DNA of 64,000 nucleotides, taken from Galerina marginata (Eukaryota; Basidiomycota; Agaricomycetes; Agaricales; Galerinaceae). The stretch's first letter is position 1. The number at the start of each line of letters is the position of its first letter. The notes under the pieces are model-generated. The model did no database searches, had not been told where the DNA came from, and saw only the letters and a program-made list of their open reading frames with translations. The position numbers were made by a program, and so were the translations under genes. Positions 34,391 through 46,743 of this stretch are shown in pieces. The stretch lies in contig JAECYW010000023.1 of the NCBI GenBank assembly GCA_023014335.1, positions 496,001-560,000 of the forward strand, written 5' to 3'.

Positions 34391-36843
34391 TCACTGCTGA
34401 ACCGCAGCCAAAGCCTGCAACATCCCCGGGCTCGCCACCCCCGCCTCCACCTGCTCATTGATCTTATTCAGCACATTCATCGTCCGCCCAAACATCGTCC
34501 ACACCGTCCCATACAGCTCCTTGTTCTTCTCCAACACCGCCGCCTCCACGTCCCGCCGGAGCTCCTCCCCGAGCGGCTGCACCGTCGCGCGCATAGAGTC
34601 GATGAGCTGGTCCTCGAGTGCTTGGAGGATGTAGTGCGGCGATGGTGTTTTGGGAGAGGCCGGGGGTGAGGGTGGGCGGGTGGTGGATGTGTATGCTTTG
34701 AGCGCGGCTTCGAGGGTTTTGACGGCGCGTTGTTGGGTCTCTTGGGTTGTGGCGCAGATTTTGAGGCGTTCTTCGACCTTGGAAGATGATATTAGTTGGG
34801 TTTACTGACGGACTCGAGATGGTTTTTTTTTCGTACCTCTAGGACTCTCAAAAAACTTTCATGCCGTTCCTTCTTCTCCGCTGCGAGGTCACCTTCGAGC
34901 TTATCCACCCGCAGGAGCAGCTCGCTAATCTCAACAGCCAACTCGCCGACCTGATCGCCCGTGAGGTCCACCTCCGCCTTCACCTCCCCAAGCCGCCTCT
35001 CCCTCTCCTTTTCCTCCTCCCTCCTCTTTTTCTCCTGCGCCTTCCGCGACTCGGCCTGCGCGAGCGTGAGCTCTTCGAACTTCATCTCGATCACCCCCTC
35101 GAGCTCCTCGCGCGCCTCACGATCGTGCCCGATGATATCGTTCCTGAGCGTCTGCGCCCTCCCTTCGAGCGCTACGAGTTTGTCGAGGTACTTGTCCATC
35201 TCCTCCTTCGTCGCCATGTCGTATGTGCTGGGATCAGCCCGGCCATGTGATGGCCCGTCCACGTCTTGCATTGTCCGCTGCCTCTTCCGCGAACCCCGGT
35301 TCGTGGCCAGTTCGTTGGAGGGCTCGTCCACGTCCATGGCAAGCGTGTCCTCGTCGTCCGAGTCGGTGGGTAGAAAGAGGGGAGGGGGTGGCCGGAATGT
35401 GCTGATGTCTCCGAGGGCCGCCATCATTTCCATAGCAGTGTCGTTTAGCTCTTTCACGTATCTGGCGATTTCAGCTTGTGTTTCTTGCAAGGCGTCTTCA
35501 CTGGCAGTGTCGCCCGCGTGAGGAGGTGCAATTGGCCAGGAATCGGTGTTGAGGAGTTCTTGTTGGGCTTCTTCGTAGGCCTGCTTGGCATCGTCGAGTT
35601 GTTGAACGAGGGTGTCGAGTTCTTCTGTGAGACGCGCTTTGTTTTCATCTGAGAGGGTGCTGTAAAATTGGCTCTGGACGACTTGGAGGGCGGCTTGGTG
35701 TTCTTCTTCTAACGTGGTAAGACGATCGAAAGCTTCGACGCAGTTCGCCATTATTCTGTTCGTAATTAAGAGTTAGAACTGTTGATAAGACATGAAAGGA
35801 AAACCTACTTTGTTCTTTCATCCCATATTGCAGATTTGCTATCTGGGTCGAGTTCAACCGTTGGAGAAGCTGAGTCAAAGGTTAATGACTCCGGGACTTC
35901 AGGCAAGGGATGCGGTGGTGGGATTGGTGCTGGCCCTGGTGGCGGAGGTGGCTGGTGCTGGTCAAAGCCCATTGGTGACTGGGCCACTTGGGTCGGCGTG
36001 CTGGGTGTTGGAGGCACCGATAACTGGCCGGGGTTCGGTTCAGAAGCCCGCAAATTGCGTAGCGCTTTGGGTTCCATTGTGGGTGCTGGACTTGAGCTAG
36101 CGGAGGTTCTGGCAACGGAATCCTGCAAGCGAGCAGAAAGAGGAACGGCCATGTTGGAAGATGGGGTTGGAAGAGACGATGCTGAGCCCTCGGGTTGGGT
36201 TGTATTGCTTGTTGTAGTTGGATGTGTGGTCGCAGGCGTTATGGGAGGTGCGGGTGTTTTGAAAGCCTCGTTATTGTTTGTCACGGGTGGATCCACAATC
36301 ATTGAGGTCGATCTCTGAGGGCCCCGCCGCGAGTCAGCGCCAGTGCTGGACGCGATACTGTCCCGCCTCTCTCGTCGCGTACTGCGCGTTGGCGTCCGAG
36401 AGCGCGAACGAGAACGAGAACGAGACCGTGAACGGCGTCGGTCGCTGTAATCCCTCCTCCGAAAACTTGGTTCGTCTTCGCGGTCGCGATCCCGCCGTCG
36501 GTGAGAAGATGGGCTGGTAGGAGTCCTGTCGTCGTAACTATCTCTTCTTCGTCTTGATCTTCCTGGTCCGTATGTCGGTGGTGTTGCGGTATCCCAGTCG
36601 AATTCCTCTGGGTGCACGAAACTGCAAGTCCTAGAAGAACGTGGACATCCACCTTCGATGGGGCGGCCGTCGTCGTCGTAATACTGGACAGGGTCGTCGC
36701 AGCAGGAGGTGAAAAGAAATAAGAATTAGGAATATAAGGTTTGCAGAAAAATAATGGATAATGCCGTCAATCACAGTTAGCCTGAAAACGTGATATAAGG
36801 GACGTACGAAGCACCGCCGATGCGTTTTGAACGCTTTCGTCAT
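34391..36843 (-). CDS. CCCH-type zinc-finger, RS-rich coiled-coil protein
   Basis: Exons 36843-36808 (5' end open), 36683-35809, 35755-34837 and 34777-34391 join in phase; about 738 residues from the ATG at 36843. The first part reads FLTPEKMTKAFKTHRRCF then YYDDDGRPIEGGCPRSSRTC and SFVHPEE, a C-x13-C-x6-C-x3-H arrangement fitting a CCCH zinc finger. A dense RS/RE block follows (near residues 35-100), as in nuclear splicing factors, then a long Pro/Ser/Thr-rich region and a C-terminal coiled coil of several hundred residues rich in Glu, Lys, Leu and Gln. An RNA-processing role is a reasonable inference. The true start probably lies upstream, because YSNTP precedes FLTPEKM in frame without an ATG and must come from a further exon. 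Confidence 0.7.
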
Positions 36844-38329
36844 CTTCTCTGGCGTCAAGAACGGTGTATTCGAGTACTGCGAGGTCAGTGGCGACAGTGA
36901 CTAATCTGGGAGGTGGCAGGGAGATAACAAAAGCGGTATCTCCAATGAACTGTTAATCAATTACGACGTGACGGATTATCACGAGCTGGATGAGGATATT
37001 TATGGAATGGAGGGAACACCTTTCTTCCAGACCACCACCACGACTCTTGCAAATGGACGGAATCAAGGACTATTCGTCCACTAGCCTAGCTTTTATTCCG
37101 CGAGACTTTGTCTCGGTCCAGAAAAAGGGGGTCTTCACAAAATGGGCCAATTGAAACATGTCCGGGTGGGCTCTCGCTGAGAGACAAGGAGAAAGGAGGT
37201 CGAGAGAGTCGTCAGGTATGTTAAAAGCCTTGATTTGGTCACAGAAACATTCGAAACTCAACCTTTATCGGACAGGATCTCAGACTACCTCTGCAACCAC
37301 CTCAGCCGCCCTAACTATCAAGCACCCTGCGTTCGTTCGTCTTTACCCAGAAGAATTGTAACGAATCCCGCTGATGCTTTAATTTCTGCAGCATATGTTC
37401 GTTTAAACGACCAGCAGCTTACTCAACGGCCTGGATACGGAAGCTTCAGTCCGGCTTCGAAGTTCGAAGTAATCTGGAGTGCACACCTCGAGAGGACGAC
37501 CCTCAAGTCTTTTTTTCTTGAGGGGTCTGACTATATTATTCTGCTAAAAGAATAGAAGAGAGGGTTCAAGGTTAGTTGAATCCATCCTTCGCCCGTCTTT
37601 TCTCTGACACAACAACAGGTCGACAAACCGTTCTTCGGAATGTCGAAGAAAAGTTTGCTTAGAAAGAGGTGAAAATATTGCCTTCCCATCGCGTTTTACG
37701 TTCAACTGATTTTCATAAGGTTTCCGAAGATCCCAATCGACAAGTATACAACCGAGAAGCAATAACGCTCGCGGAGCTGTTCAGGCCATAACTAGGGGTT
37801 TTGAATGATCTTCCACGATGTGCTGCTGGGACGAATCATTGGAGATATCATGCAAAACTTGGTGGACGACGGCTGTTGACATTCCTTCTTTTGGGAACCC
37901 GGCCGATGTACCGATGTATGTCGCAGTCAAGACGCACCTGAAGACCATGGAACCTTCAATGTCCGATTTCAGGGCCTCCGTGACGAGTTTAAAACTGCTT
38001 CACATCCCCCACAACGACCATAAACGAACAGAACGTCGCTGCCTACACACCCGAGACGTCCTGGCCTGCAGCTGAGAAGGAGAGAACTTCGCAGCAAGTT
38101 CGTCGTGAATGATTTGTTCGCTCTCCGGGGGTGTGGGTGACGATGGAGGTGCCTTGGCCGCCGGAGCGCTCCTCCGCTGGGCAGTGGTCATTCTTGAAAC
38201 CTTCCTGCTTCCGCTCTATAAGCTGGAGTCGGCCCATATTGCGTCCATGTACAACCAACAACACAGACTCGAGCTGCACCACTTCCGATTCTCTCCTCTT
38301 CTTCCGGTTGGCGATGGTTAATGCTCTCC
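36844..38329. other. 1.5-kb stretch before the cox15 remnant, no gene supported
   Basis: Short ORFs only, up to 112 codons. Around 38230-38320 a faint Thr/Ser pattern could be a further decayed part of cox15, but I could not place it. The beginning should contain the 5' end of the CCCH gene. Confidence 0.35.
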
Positions 38330-39510
38330 TCAGGGCTGGTCCTCGAAGCTGTCCTCTGTCGAGTGGATGGTCAAGTTCGAGAAGTACAAAGTTACATCGG
38401 AATTTAAGCTGTGCGTGCCTCTTTCATCTTAAGATTAGAACTGTTATGTTGATCCATGAAGTCTACTAGGTTGAATCGTTCGATCCTTTTGGACGACTTC
38501 AATTATTATTCTGCATGGAATAAGGTCCCCGTATTCTCAGATGTCTCATCGGCGTCGTCTTCGTTGGTCGTCTTTGCCATCCGGAAACAAAGTGGCTCAT
38601 TCCTGAATCACTAACGCTCGGCCTCCCGCGACTTGTGCTCTCCATTGGTGCCCATGGTGCCCTCGGTTGTGGTCAAATCCAGCCTTGAGATGCTCTCATG
38701 GAGACATCAGAGCAGTACCGCGCGTATTTCAATAGGCCTTGCATCCCATCTCGGTTTAGCATTCTCTTTACACGGGCACGTTGGATACGAATGTGACTGT
38801 CATCAAAGACTACAAGTTTGCCAACGGCGCCCCATGGAGCAGTGTCCAAGGAAATGTTATATTGCTAACCCCTTGTGGAGGTCGTCTGAGAGACTGGCGT
38901 GGACTCTGACTGGACTGATGTACTTGACTGCATTGTCAGGTAGGCAGTTATCACATTGACTGGACTTTTTCTGAAAGTCATTCTTTGCAGGCGCTTTTGT
39001 GGCTGGCTTGGATGCCGGTCTGCTTTACAATGTGTTTGCATTCATGAGCCACCAAATAGCCGCGCCTGTAGATGAGCTTTTCTCGTCAGAATATACCAAA
39101 AACCTCGACGAGTCGGCCGAATGGTGGCGCGATATCATTTGAGAACCCGACCACAGTCCAATTTGACCATCGTGTCCTTGTGCGTATCGGGTCCAATGGT
39201 CTGATTCAAAGCATCTGACATATCTTGTTAATTGCAGGCCACGACTACCTGTGTTGCCACAACGCTGTTTTGTGCGCGAACGTATAAGCCTGCCGTCCGT
39301 GCGGCTCTCCCGCTTCTTACCGGTTGGCAGTCATGGCTGGATTTGCCATGGCGAATGTACAAGTTGTGCTTAGGGATCAACACCCTGCTCTACCTGTAAC
39401 CTTGTCCTCGTTCCCGGCGGCACACCAAGGCGGAAGCTTCACGCTCCCAAGCGCAATTGTCCGTGTCTTAATCACACCGCGCCTTCCAGGTGCAGCAGCA
39501 AGAGCTCGAG
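38330..39510 (+). pseudogene. cox15: Decayed copy of cox15 (haem A synthase)
   Basis: Successive fragments follow the order of Cox15, the inner-membrane enzyme that oxidises haem O to haem A. They are EWMVKFEKYKVTSEFKL (~38359-38409), LNRSILLDDF (~38471), GPRILRCLIGVVFVG (~38524), VVVKSSLE and GLASHLGLAFSL (~38655-38770), SGAFVAGLDAGLLYNVF (~38935-39035), FENPTTVQFDHRVL (~39140-39180), TTTCVATTLFCARTYKPAVR (~39243-39300), then FAMANVQVVL and AAHQGGS (~39345-39440). They lie in different frames. A TAA at 38521 follows the Met-Glu of the usual EWGHR helix, whose His reads as Pro. Two intron-like segments remain (about 38940-38990 and 39180-39239). It cannot make an enzyme. Cox15 is required for respiration, so a working copy should exist elsewhere. 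Confidence 0.85.
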
Positions 39511-40208
39511 CATGGAGGACATTCAAGCCACAGTCGGACAATATAGCAAGCCTTCTATTTTTTATAACCTATTACGTAGGCTTTTTATTACAACTAAGAG
39601 AAATATGATTTGTGACTCGCGATCGGTTGGAGGGGGCCACACCTAGTGATTTTGTAACTCGCTACAGTGGTTTTGATTGGGGGATTAAAGACGAATTGTA
39701 TGTTGCATAAGAGAAAGATAAAAGGGAAACCTCTTTGCTGGATGGACCGGTCAAAAATCTCACGGGTGTAATCTTGCTCAACCATCCTTGCTCTTCCCCT
39801 TCGTCTTTCTCATTCATAACTCCGCCCTTTTCTCCCTCCTCGTCTCCTCGCCCTTTCTTGTTATGCCGCAGTCTATAAATTTTAGTTTTAGTAAGCTTCT
39901 TCACCGTAGTCCCTCAATATTCAATTTCCTAACCCACCTTATTTTCTCTTCCCCCAGTTCCCCTACCTCTCGGAATTCTGAAGTCCAAACGTCTCCTGTC
40001 CTCCGCTCTCCTGGTGCTGGCATTAAGATTGCTCGTGTCGTTTCTAACTACTATGTTTGCCTGTACCCATCGATATCGCTCCTGGATATCTAGCGCCGCC
40101 ATGGCGTTCAACTCATAATTGCCCGCCTGCTCTCCCCGCTATTTTGATCCACTGTCCTCATCCTTATCGTTTACCTGCCGAACATCGACCTACTCTGCGT
40201 CGCGGCTT
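39511..40208. other. Gene-free stretch between cox15 remnant and tandem repeat
   Basis: Short ORFs on both strands with no domain. It is pyrimidine-rich on the plus strand (39790-40000). Confidence 0.35.
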
Positions 40209-41125
40209 GCCCTCCCTCTCTTGCGCGGCTTCCTCAACGTCAAACACTTACCTTTACCAACAATGTAAGTTTTCCTATGACTATGTTTTACCATTTCCGA
40301 TATTTACAACTTCCGCAGCACGGGTGGCACCCGTCGTCTTACCTGATTAATGCAACCGACGCTCGACCTTTTGCCCTTAAATACTCGTCGAACCTTGGTG
40401 GATGTCGATACCGACCGCACTGCCATCACCCGAACGTGTCCCGTACAGACATTCGTGGACAGGATACCCTCATCCCACAGGAATGTCGTTTGCCGCTTGT
40501 ATAACGATCCACCAAAACACAAGGCTTAGAAGAGGTGTCGAGGGAGGTGACCTGGCTCGAAGAACTGTTCAGTGGAACTTTCAGGTGGGTCCAACTTCGC
40601 ATTCGTGTTGAAAACTTACTTACTTCGTTTTTAGCCTCCCAACCTGCGCAGCTTCCTCAACGTCGACCAGTCCTCAATTCACCACTTACCCTCATCAACA
40701 AGGTAAGTTTCCTGTGACTTTACTTTACCATTTTCCGATATTTACTATATCCGCAGCATGGACGGCACCCGTCGTCTTACCTGATTCACTAGATTCCACC
40801 CCGGCCCCCATCTTATACCCCCTTTACCCTCCTTTTCAACCTTTGAATACTGGTCAACTCTGACCAAAACTCGGCGAATGTTCACACTGTCTTCACTGTG
40901 CAAACACCCGAGCGTGGCCCGCACTGAACTTGTGGAAAGGACGCCCTCGGACGGCAGGAATGGCATTCGCCGCTTGTATAATGACCTTCCGAAGGTTGTC
41001 CGAGGCCTAGAAGAGGTATTGTGGAGATAACCTGGTCCAAAGAGTTGATCGGCGGAACTGTCAGGTAGGTCCAAGGTCGTCTTCGTGTTGTAGCCTTACT
41101 TAGTTCATTTTTAGCCTCTCAACAA
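40209..41125. repeat. Diverged tandem repeat, two units of ~420 and ~480 bases
   Basis: Unit A (about 40209-40631) and unit B (about 40632-41113) share, in order, GCTTCCTCAACGTC, a GTAAGTTT(T)CC step, ACCATTT(T)CCGATATTTAC, GGCACCCGTCGTCTTACCTG, GCCGCTTGTATAA and a TTTTTAGCCTC end. A third start (AGCCTCTCAAC) appears at about 41114. The repeated splice-like signals suggest the unit came from a gene with introns, but no frame stays open and I cannot name the source. Confidence 0.65.
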
Positions 41126-41614
41126 ACTCTCGCGACCAATGTTCCGCTAGCGCAGCTCGCTGTAGGGCATCCTCAGGACGATCTCCAGTAACCGTCGTCG
41201 TCATGTCCCATTGTCGATGCCGGTGCCGATCACTTGGTAGCTAGACGAAGTTGACGCTGTTCGGACGGACAGTTTTCTCGACTAATTCCAGTTGTCGCTG
41301 CTGTTACCCCAGGCACAGCAACAATCGAGCCGATACACAAGAAATCTGTTAAAGCCCGCGGACGAATCATCGAGCGAAGATTCAAAGCCTGAGGTGTGTG
41401 TTCAGTAATTAATCGCTGACTTACCTTGACGCTGGTGCGGTTGCTCTGTCAGGCCGTATTTCCAACACAAAAAGGACTATTGTTGCATAACGGAGCAAAA
41501 CAGGAAATCTAACGAAGATGATCTGGTTTACTACACGAATATCGACAAGAGAAAAATCGTGAATTGCTGTGAATGGCCTAGTGACTAACTTTACGGAAAT
41601 GGGACACCAAAGGC
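41126..41614. other. 3' flank of the TPR-CHAT gene
   Basis: No ORF supported. The CHAT gene on the minus strand stops at 41615. Confidence 0.35.
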
Positions 41615-44600
41615 TTAGAGACCCATATGAATAAACGGAACCCAAACAAGAGACGAGACACCTGGTGTTGCTTGGAGATTCTTCACGGCGTAATGCAGCG
41701 CCTCGGCCGCATTCGTGGAATTTGGCGCTTTGAACAAGTGAGCGTATACGTCGTTGGCCACAGTCGGAGCATGCGCGTCACTGATAGACCACATTGTAGC
41801 AATCACCCCGCGGTATCCAGCTGAAAGCATTCCTGCCGCCAAATGGACGGCTTCGTCTGATAGCTCTTCAGTCCCGGTGGCTGTTTGACAAGCTGAGAGG
41901 AATGCAAGGCCTTTTGAAGGCAATCTCATTCCGATGATTTCAGAAAGTGTAAGCCTCGAGTCTCCTGACAGAAGTAAGGCACTGTCCGTCGGATTTTCAC
42001 CATCTTGAACGCCATGGCAGGCAAAGTGAACCCAGCTAGCTTTCCCCATCTCCTCCTTAACCTGCGACACTGTTGCATTGGACCCTTTCAAGGACCGGAT
42101 CGTGATATTATTCTTCTTCGCTTGGTCTTCAATGAGGGTTAACTCTTGTAATGTACCTGGAAGGTAAGCCTGCCCCGTCGATGATGATTCGATGACAGCA
42201 AGCACCCGAGGGGCTTCAGGAACAGTTGGGACAGAGTCCAGCACTTGGATCAGTGATGTTAGGGATGGGGTGTACGACGAGATGGCATAATCTGTCAGTT
42301 TTGACCCGATGACTGCATCTGACAGGTAGTTTCCGGCTGCATGAAGTGGGAGGAATGAAAATAGCCCGTTTGGACACCACCATATTCTACATGGATTCGT
42401 GGTCTAGAAGAGCAGTTAGCTTATAATTTATCTTTCATTTCTGTGTTACTCACAGTCAATGCCAATCCCTGGACAATAGGATTGACAACCTTTTCCCATA
42501 TGACAGTCAGCAGGGCCTGAAGGATTATATCTGGTATGTTTTTAGGGCTCTGACTGTTCTGGGGAACAAGTGTTATTCCCAATCGTTCCATGACCCCCCT
42601 AGAACTGTCAAGCAACATATGAATTGTCCGGACATCACTCTGAAGCAATTGATGGAGAATGCTGTTCATAGATTCAAGTTGGGCAAGATTGATGGCTGGG
42701 AGTGGAATGTGCAGAACATCATAATGAAGACCAGGAATGATGACAAGAGCATCACATTGCCTTTCACTGGCATTCAACATCACAACAGGCCCTAGTTGGC
42801 TAGCTCTTGTTAGTTCAGAGCAAGGCTTGGGTAACAAGAAATGTTCAAATCCTGGTAGATGACAAATTTGATCAATGAGTAATGCTTTCTCATGAGCAAT
42901 GGCATGATAGTCCAACTTGAGTGACTTGTGCTGTACTGAGGAACCACTGGGCAGTGATTGGTGAGTAAATTCTACTCCTTCTAGCTTGGAGCAAAGGAAG
43001 AGTAGCTTTTGGCCATGTGCTGGATATAATGACATTAAACTATCAATGGGACGATGGTGATGGGGAAGTTGTCCCCAGATGACAAAGCGACCTTGCTCAA
43101 GCCATTCAACTGCAGTGGTTGGATTACCATTGTTGATGGCTGCTACAGCAGCACGTCTCACTAGAACACCTGCTTCCTTTACATAAAAATGGCGATCTTT
43201 GACTGGAGAGCCCAGCCAATATAATTGGAGAAGAAAAGTGACAGCAGTAGAATAAGCATCATAACAACTTGAATCATTTGACTGCTCAGCAAGATATGCC
43301 CATTCAGATGCTGATTTAAATTTCACTAGGGAGTGGCCAGCAATTGCCAGGGCAGCAGAGGAATGACACTTAATTGAGTAGATTTGATCAAGTAAGTGAT
43401 TCCTACTGAAATGCTGAAAGCGGGTGGAAAGGAAATTCCCAAGGTTGTTCAACCATAAAGGCTTGTCAGGGTGGCCATCTGGAGTAAGCTGCACAGCATC
43501 CTCAAGAATCAAGATGGATTTGTTGAGGTTATTGAGGTCACCAAGCTGCTTAAAGAAATGAAAATGTAAACTTCCAAGTTTATACAACAAAGGAGGCTTG
43601 TCAGGATGGCCATTGAAAGTCAGCTGCACAGCATCCTCAAACATCATGATGGATTTGTTGATGTCATTGAGATCACCAAGCTTTTCAAAGCGGTGAGCAA
43701 GCAGATTCCCAAGGGTGTTCAAAAAAGAAGGCTTAGAGGAGTGGCCATCCTGAGTCAAACACATAGTGTCCTCTTCCATCAAGACAGATTTGTTAATGTC
43801 ATTAAGGTCACCAAGCTGCTGAAAGCGACGAGCAAGTGATTTTGCAAGGTTGTTCAACAAAAAAGGCTTGTCAGGGTGGTTATCTGGAGTCAGCTGCATA
43901 GCATCCTCAAACATCAGGACAGACTTGTTGAGGTCATTGAGGTCTCCAAGCTGCTCAATGTGATGAAAAAGTGAGTTCATGAGTTTCTTCAGCCAAGAAA
44001 GGTTGGCTGGATGGCTGACTTCAGACAGCCACATGGTGTCCACTTTTATCAAGCTGATATCATTGGGGCTACTATGCCACTCAAAGCGTTTCAAGAGTGA
44101 TTTCCCAAGGTTGTTCAACAAAGAAGGCTTGGCAGGGTGGCCATCTGGAGTCAGCTGCACAGCATCCTCAAACATCAAGACAGATTTGTTGATGTCATTG
44201 AGGTCACCAAGCTGCTCAAAGCGACTCAAAAGTGAATTCCCAAGGTTGTTCAACCAAGAAGGCTTGTCAGGGTGACCATTCTCTGGGGTCAACCTGAGAG
44301 TCTCCCTCTGATATGCAATAGCCATCTCAATATTGGGAATTTCTTGGGTCCTCTTGAAGCACTGGTAAAAGAATGCTCCCAGTTTATGAAACCGTGGTCG
44401 TTTGTCTGCTTCATGTTCAAGCCAAGCATGTACTTGCTGTTCACATTTATCCACTATTGCAAGTTTTCTATGTGCTATCCATCCAGAATTAGTGTTATTA
44501 CTGTATTGGTAAAGGAAAGTTAATAGTATACTAACCATTCTCAGTAGACAGTCCCAACTCATTCCTCGGCATCACCATACATTTAAAAGTGAGGGCACCA

Positions 44601-44650
44601 TCACTCGACTTCTGCCCTGAGACACCCACTAACCGGGTTGTACCTCCATA
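41615..44650 (-). CDS. TPR-CHAT protease-like protein, 5' end open
   Basis: Exons 44650-44536, 44474-42454 and 42403-41615 join in phase, giving about 974 residues from the first exon I can place. The middle holds seven or eight tandem ~50-residue repeats (LGDLNDINKSVLMFEDAVQL, then TPDGHPDKPSLLNNLG) forming a TPR-like solenoid at about 44330-43430. The C-terminal CHAT domain is a caspase-fold peptidase: catalytic His in HFACHG (codon ~42016) and Cys in LSACQTATG (codon ~41890), ending ASLVWVPFIHMGL-like. CHAT proteases pair with TPRs in bacterial defence proteins and are abundant in Agaricomycetes; the substrate here is unknown. Upstream exons are likely: an open frame at 45090-44860 (FEIYIPQWQHDVHDRFF) looks C2-like, but I could not splice it. 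The gene points away from the C14 protease gene at 46744. Confidence 0.85.
43430..44330 (-). repeat. Near-identical ~150-base coding repeats within the CHAT gene
   Basis: Phrases such as GATTTGTTGATGTCATTGAG, AAGCTGCT(C/T)AAAG and AAGGTTGTTCAACAAAGAAGG recur at ~130-150-base steps through the TPR region. One unit (about 43930-44080) is strongly diverged. High identity between units indicates recent homogenisation or expansion by recombination. Confidence 0.75.
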
Positions 44651-46743
44651 CTGTAAGTTTATAGAACTTGAATGCCTATAAATATCACTCACAAATCCCT
44701 TTCTTGAGTGAAACCTCTAATATTGCATCAATGTCCTTCTCAATGTTCCCAAGTTTAGTGGGGGAGTATTTCGGATTCTCAATCAATACAGACATCCCCA
44801 CGTATTGCATACTCAAAGGTCTGGAGCAAACATATTAGCAACAGACCTCAGCCAGATATTTAGAACACATACACGACAACTGCTTGATCAGTCGTCCAGT
44901 AAGATTCTCCATCCTTCGGCCGATGTACCAACGGTCCCACCCGGCGTATCTTCAGCGTCGGTTGAGAGGTTTGATCGACACATCCTTCACTGCCCCTAGT
45001 GGCAAAAATATCGACAAAGAATCGATCGTGCACGTCGTGCTGCCACTGGGGAATATAGATCTCAAATTCTAGAAGTATCTGAATATCCAATCGGATCGGA
45101 AGTAATCGGTGGATCTTACCTGTGAGGATAATCGAGCTGACAATGATTTGCGTTAGCCTGTTGGTAGCGACTTGAACATGTAAGCAAAAGAAACTGACCT
45201 TTCACCAGACGGAAGCATATCCATGTTTCGATTCCGAAAAGGAGGGTAAACGAAGCTGGCGAGTGGAGGTTATATAAGTTAAACAGTGTTCGGTGAGTGC
45301 ATATTAAATGTGTCCCATCATCACCGGAGGAGACATTTGACTCGGACCCAAATAGAAGAGCAGCTGGACAGCCTTGTGACGATCTAGGACATCGACGGCT
45401 AACGAGAGAACTCAGGAGAACACGAGGCGACCTCATTGTACTAATCGGAGAGTTCCCGGGGCTATAGCTAGCACACAAGCGCCCGCAGGCTGGTGTACGG
45501 CGAGGAGAGATTGAATCGGTAGGTTCTATTGCTGAACGCCGGTGCCCGAGATCGATTATCCCTATGCAGTGGACAGCATACCACTATCTCGGACCCATAG
45601 TTCCTTCGTTGACGAGCTATCCATGTTGAAAAATCTAAGGTGTTAATAAGTTGCAGCAAAAATGAACAAATCACTTTCTTATCGTTCTGAATATCATGGT
45701 AGATTTTAATCTAATTAACTGGCGTGGCAGTGGCAGGTAGGCGGCATCAACTATATTGACTGCAGAGGCGGTAGTCGTGTCAAGGCGGTGAAGGTGCGTC
45801 ACGGTGGACGCATCGTGCTATGTAGGGAAGCATCGACCACGCCGAAGGCCTTGGGGCCGTAATGTGTTTGAGCATCGAGCACGCGGACGACGACCAGTGG
45901 CGCAGATGGCGGCGTTGAAGGGCTTTGTCAGTGACAGTAAGGGACGGGCAAGAAACCTCTTCAACGCGTTAAGCGGTGAAGGGAGCGTTACCGGCATTGA
46001 AAGAGGTGGAGCCGTATTGACAACGGCCAAGGAAGTGGTTGATGGGCTGCAGCAGCGATGACAGCTACAGGCATTAACTATGTTGTGTGGTGGATGTAGG
46101 GAAAGGTCATGGTGGTGGTGGCGCCGACGACGATGGAGGTGGGCTGCGAGTCATGCCGACCATCGACGAGGTAGTCGACGGACACGTGCAACGGTGTGCG
46201 GCAGCGGCGACGAAGGTGAAGCTCCACTTTCATGTACACATATTTGTACCTCGGTGGTTCAAGTGACAAGCATTCCTCCCTTTCCCTTTGTGTTTCCCTC
46301 CCAAGGAGTCCCAACTTTGATAGGTTCAGCCAGCGTCGCGGCTCCCCTAGTTTCCCCAAGGCAGACCCCGATACTATTTCAACGCTTCGTATTGACGAAG
46401 CATACCTCGCGGCGGCGAGGTCTTGGGACGACGCACAGCTTGTATCACGATGAATGGAATGAAATTGCACAACAATGGAGTCCTGTAAGCACCCACTTAG
46501 CCGCTCAGTACACATGTTAACCTTGTTATTTCCTGATCTGTGCTCCTTTCCAAATGAACGATCTCACGTCCTTCGACATCTAGGAGACTACATAGGACTC
46601 TAGTTGGATGCCCATATCGGCGACTCGGATATGAAAAGGAGAAGGAATACTAGTACACTGTAATTTTGTACTCGAGTACAGCCAACAAACAAAGTGCGTC
46701 CTTGTCCTTATTTAACATTGAAGACGAGTACTCACCTCACCCA
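44651..46743. other. 2.1-kb region between the CHAT and C14 protease genes
   Basis: The two protease genes diverge from here. The first ~450 bases probably contain unplaced 5' exons of the CHAT gene. GC-rich short ORFs occur at 45800-46520 on both strands (GTGG/GACGA simple patterns) without a domain. The remainder would be promoter sequence for both genes. Confidence 0.4.

Noticed and set aside
34961..35521. 186-codon plus-strand Ser-rich ORF
   Set aside because: Antisense shadow of the coiled-coil exon of the CCCH/RS-rich gene.
43606..44275. Plus-strand repeat-containing ORFs of 77 and 98 codons
   Set aside because: They are the antisense of the TPR repeats of the CHAT gene, and their periodicity is inherited from it.
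43430..44330. CRISPR-like array
   Set aside because: The repeats are contiguous coding units of ~150 bases without spacers, inside a eukaryotic gene.
45804..46520. GC-rich ORFs on both strands before the C14 gene
   Set aside because: Composition follows simple GTGG/GACGA patterns; the frames overlap antiparallel and lack a start context or domain.
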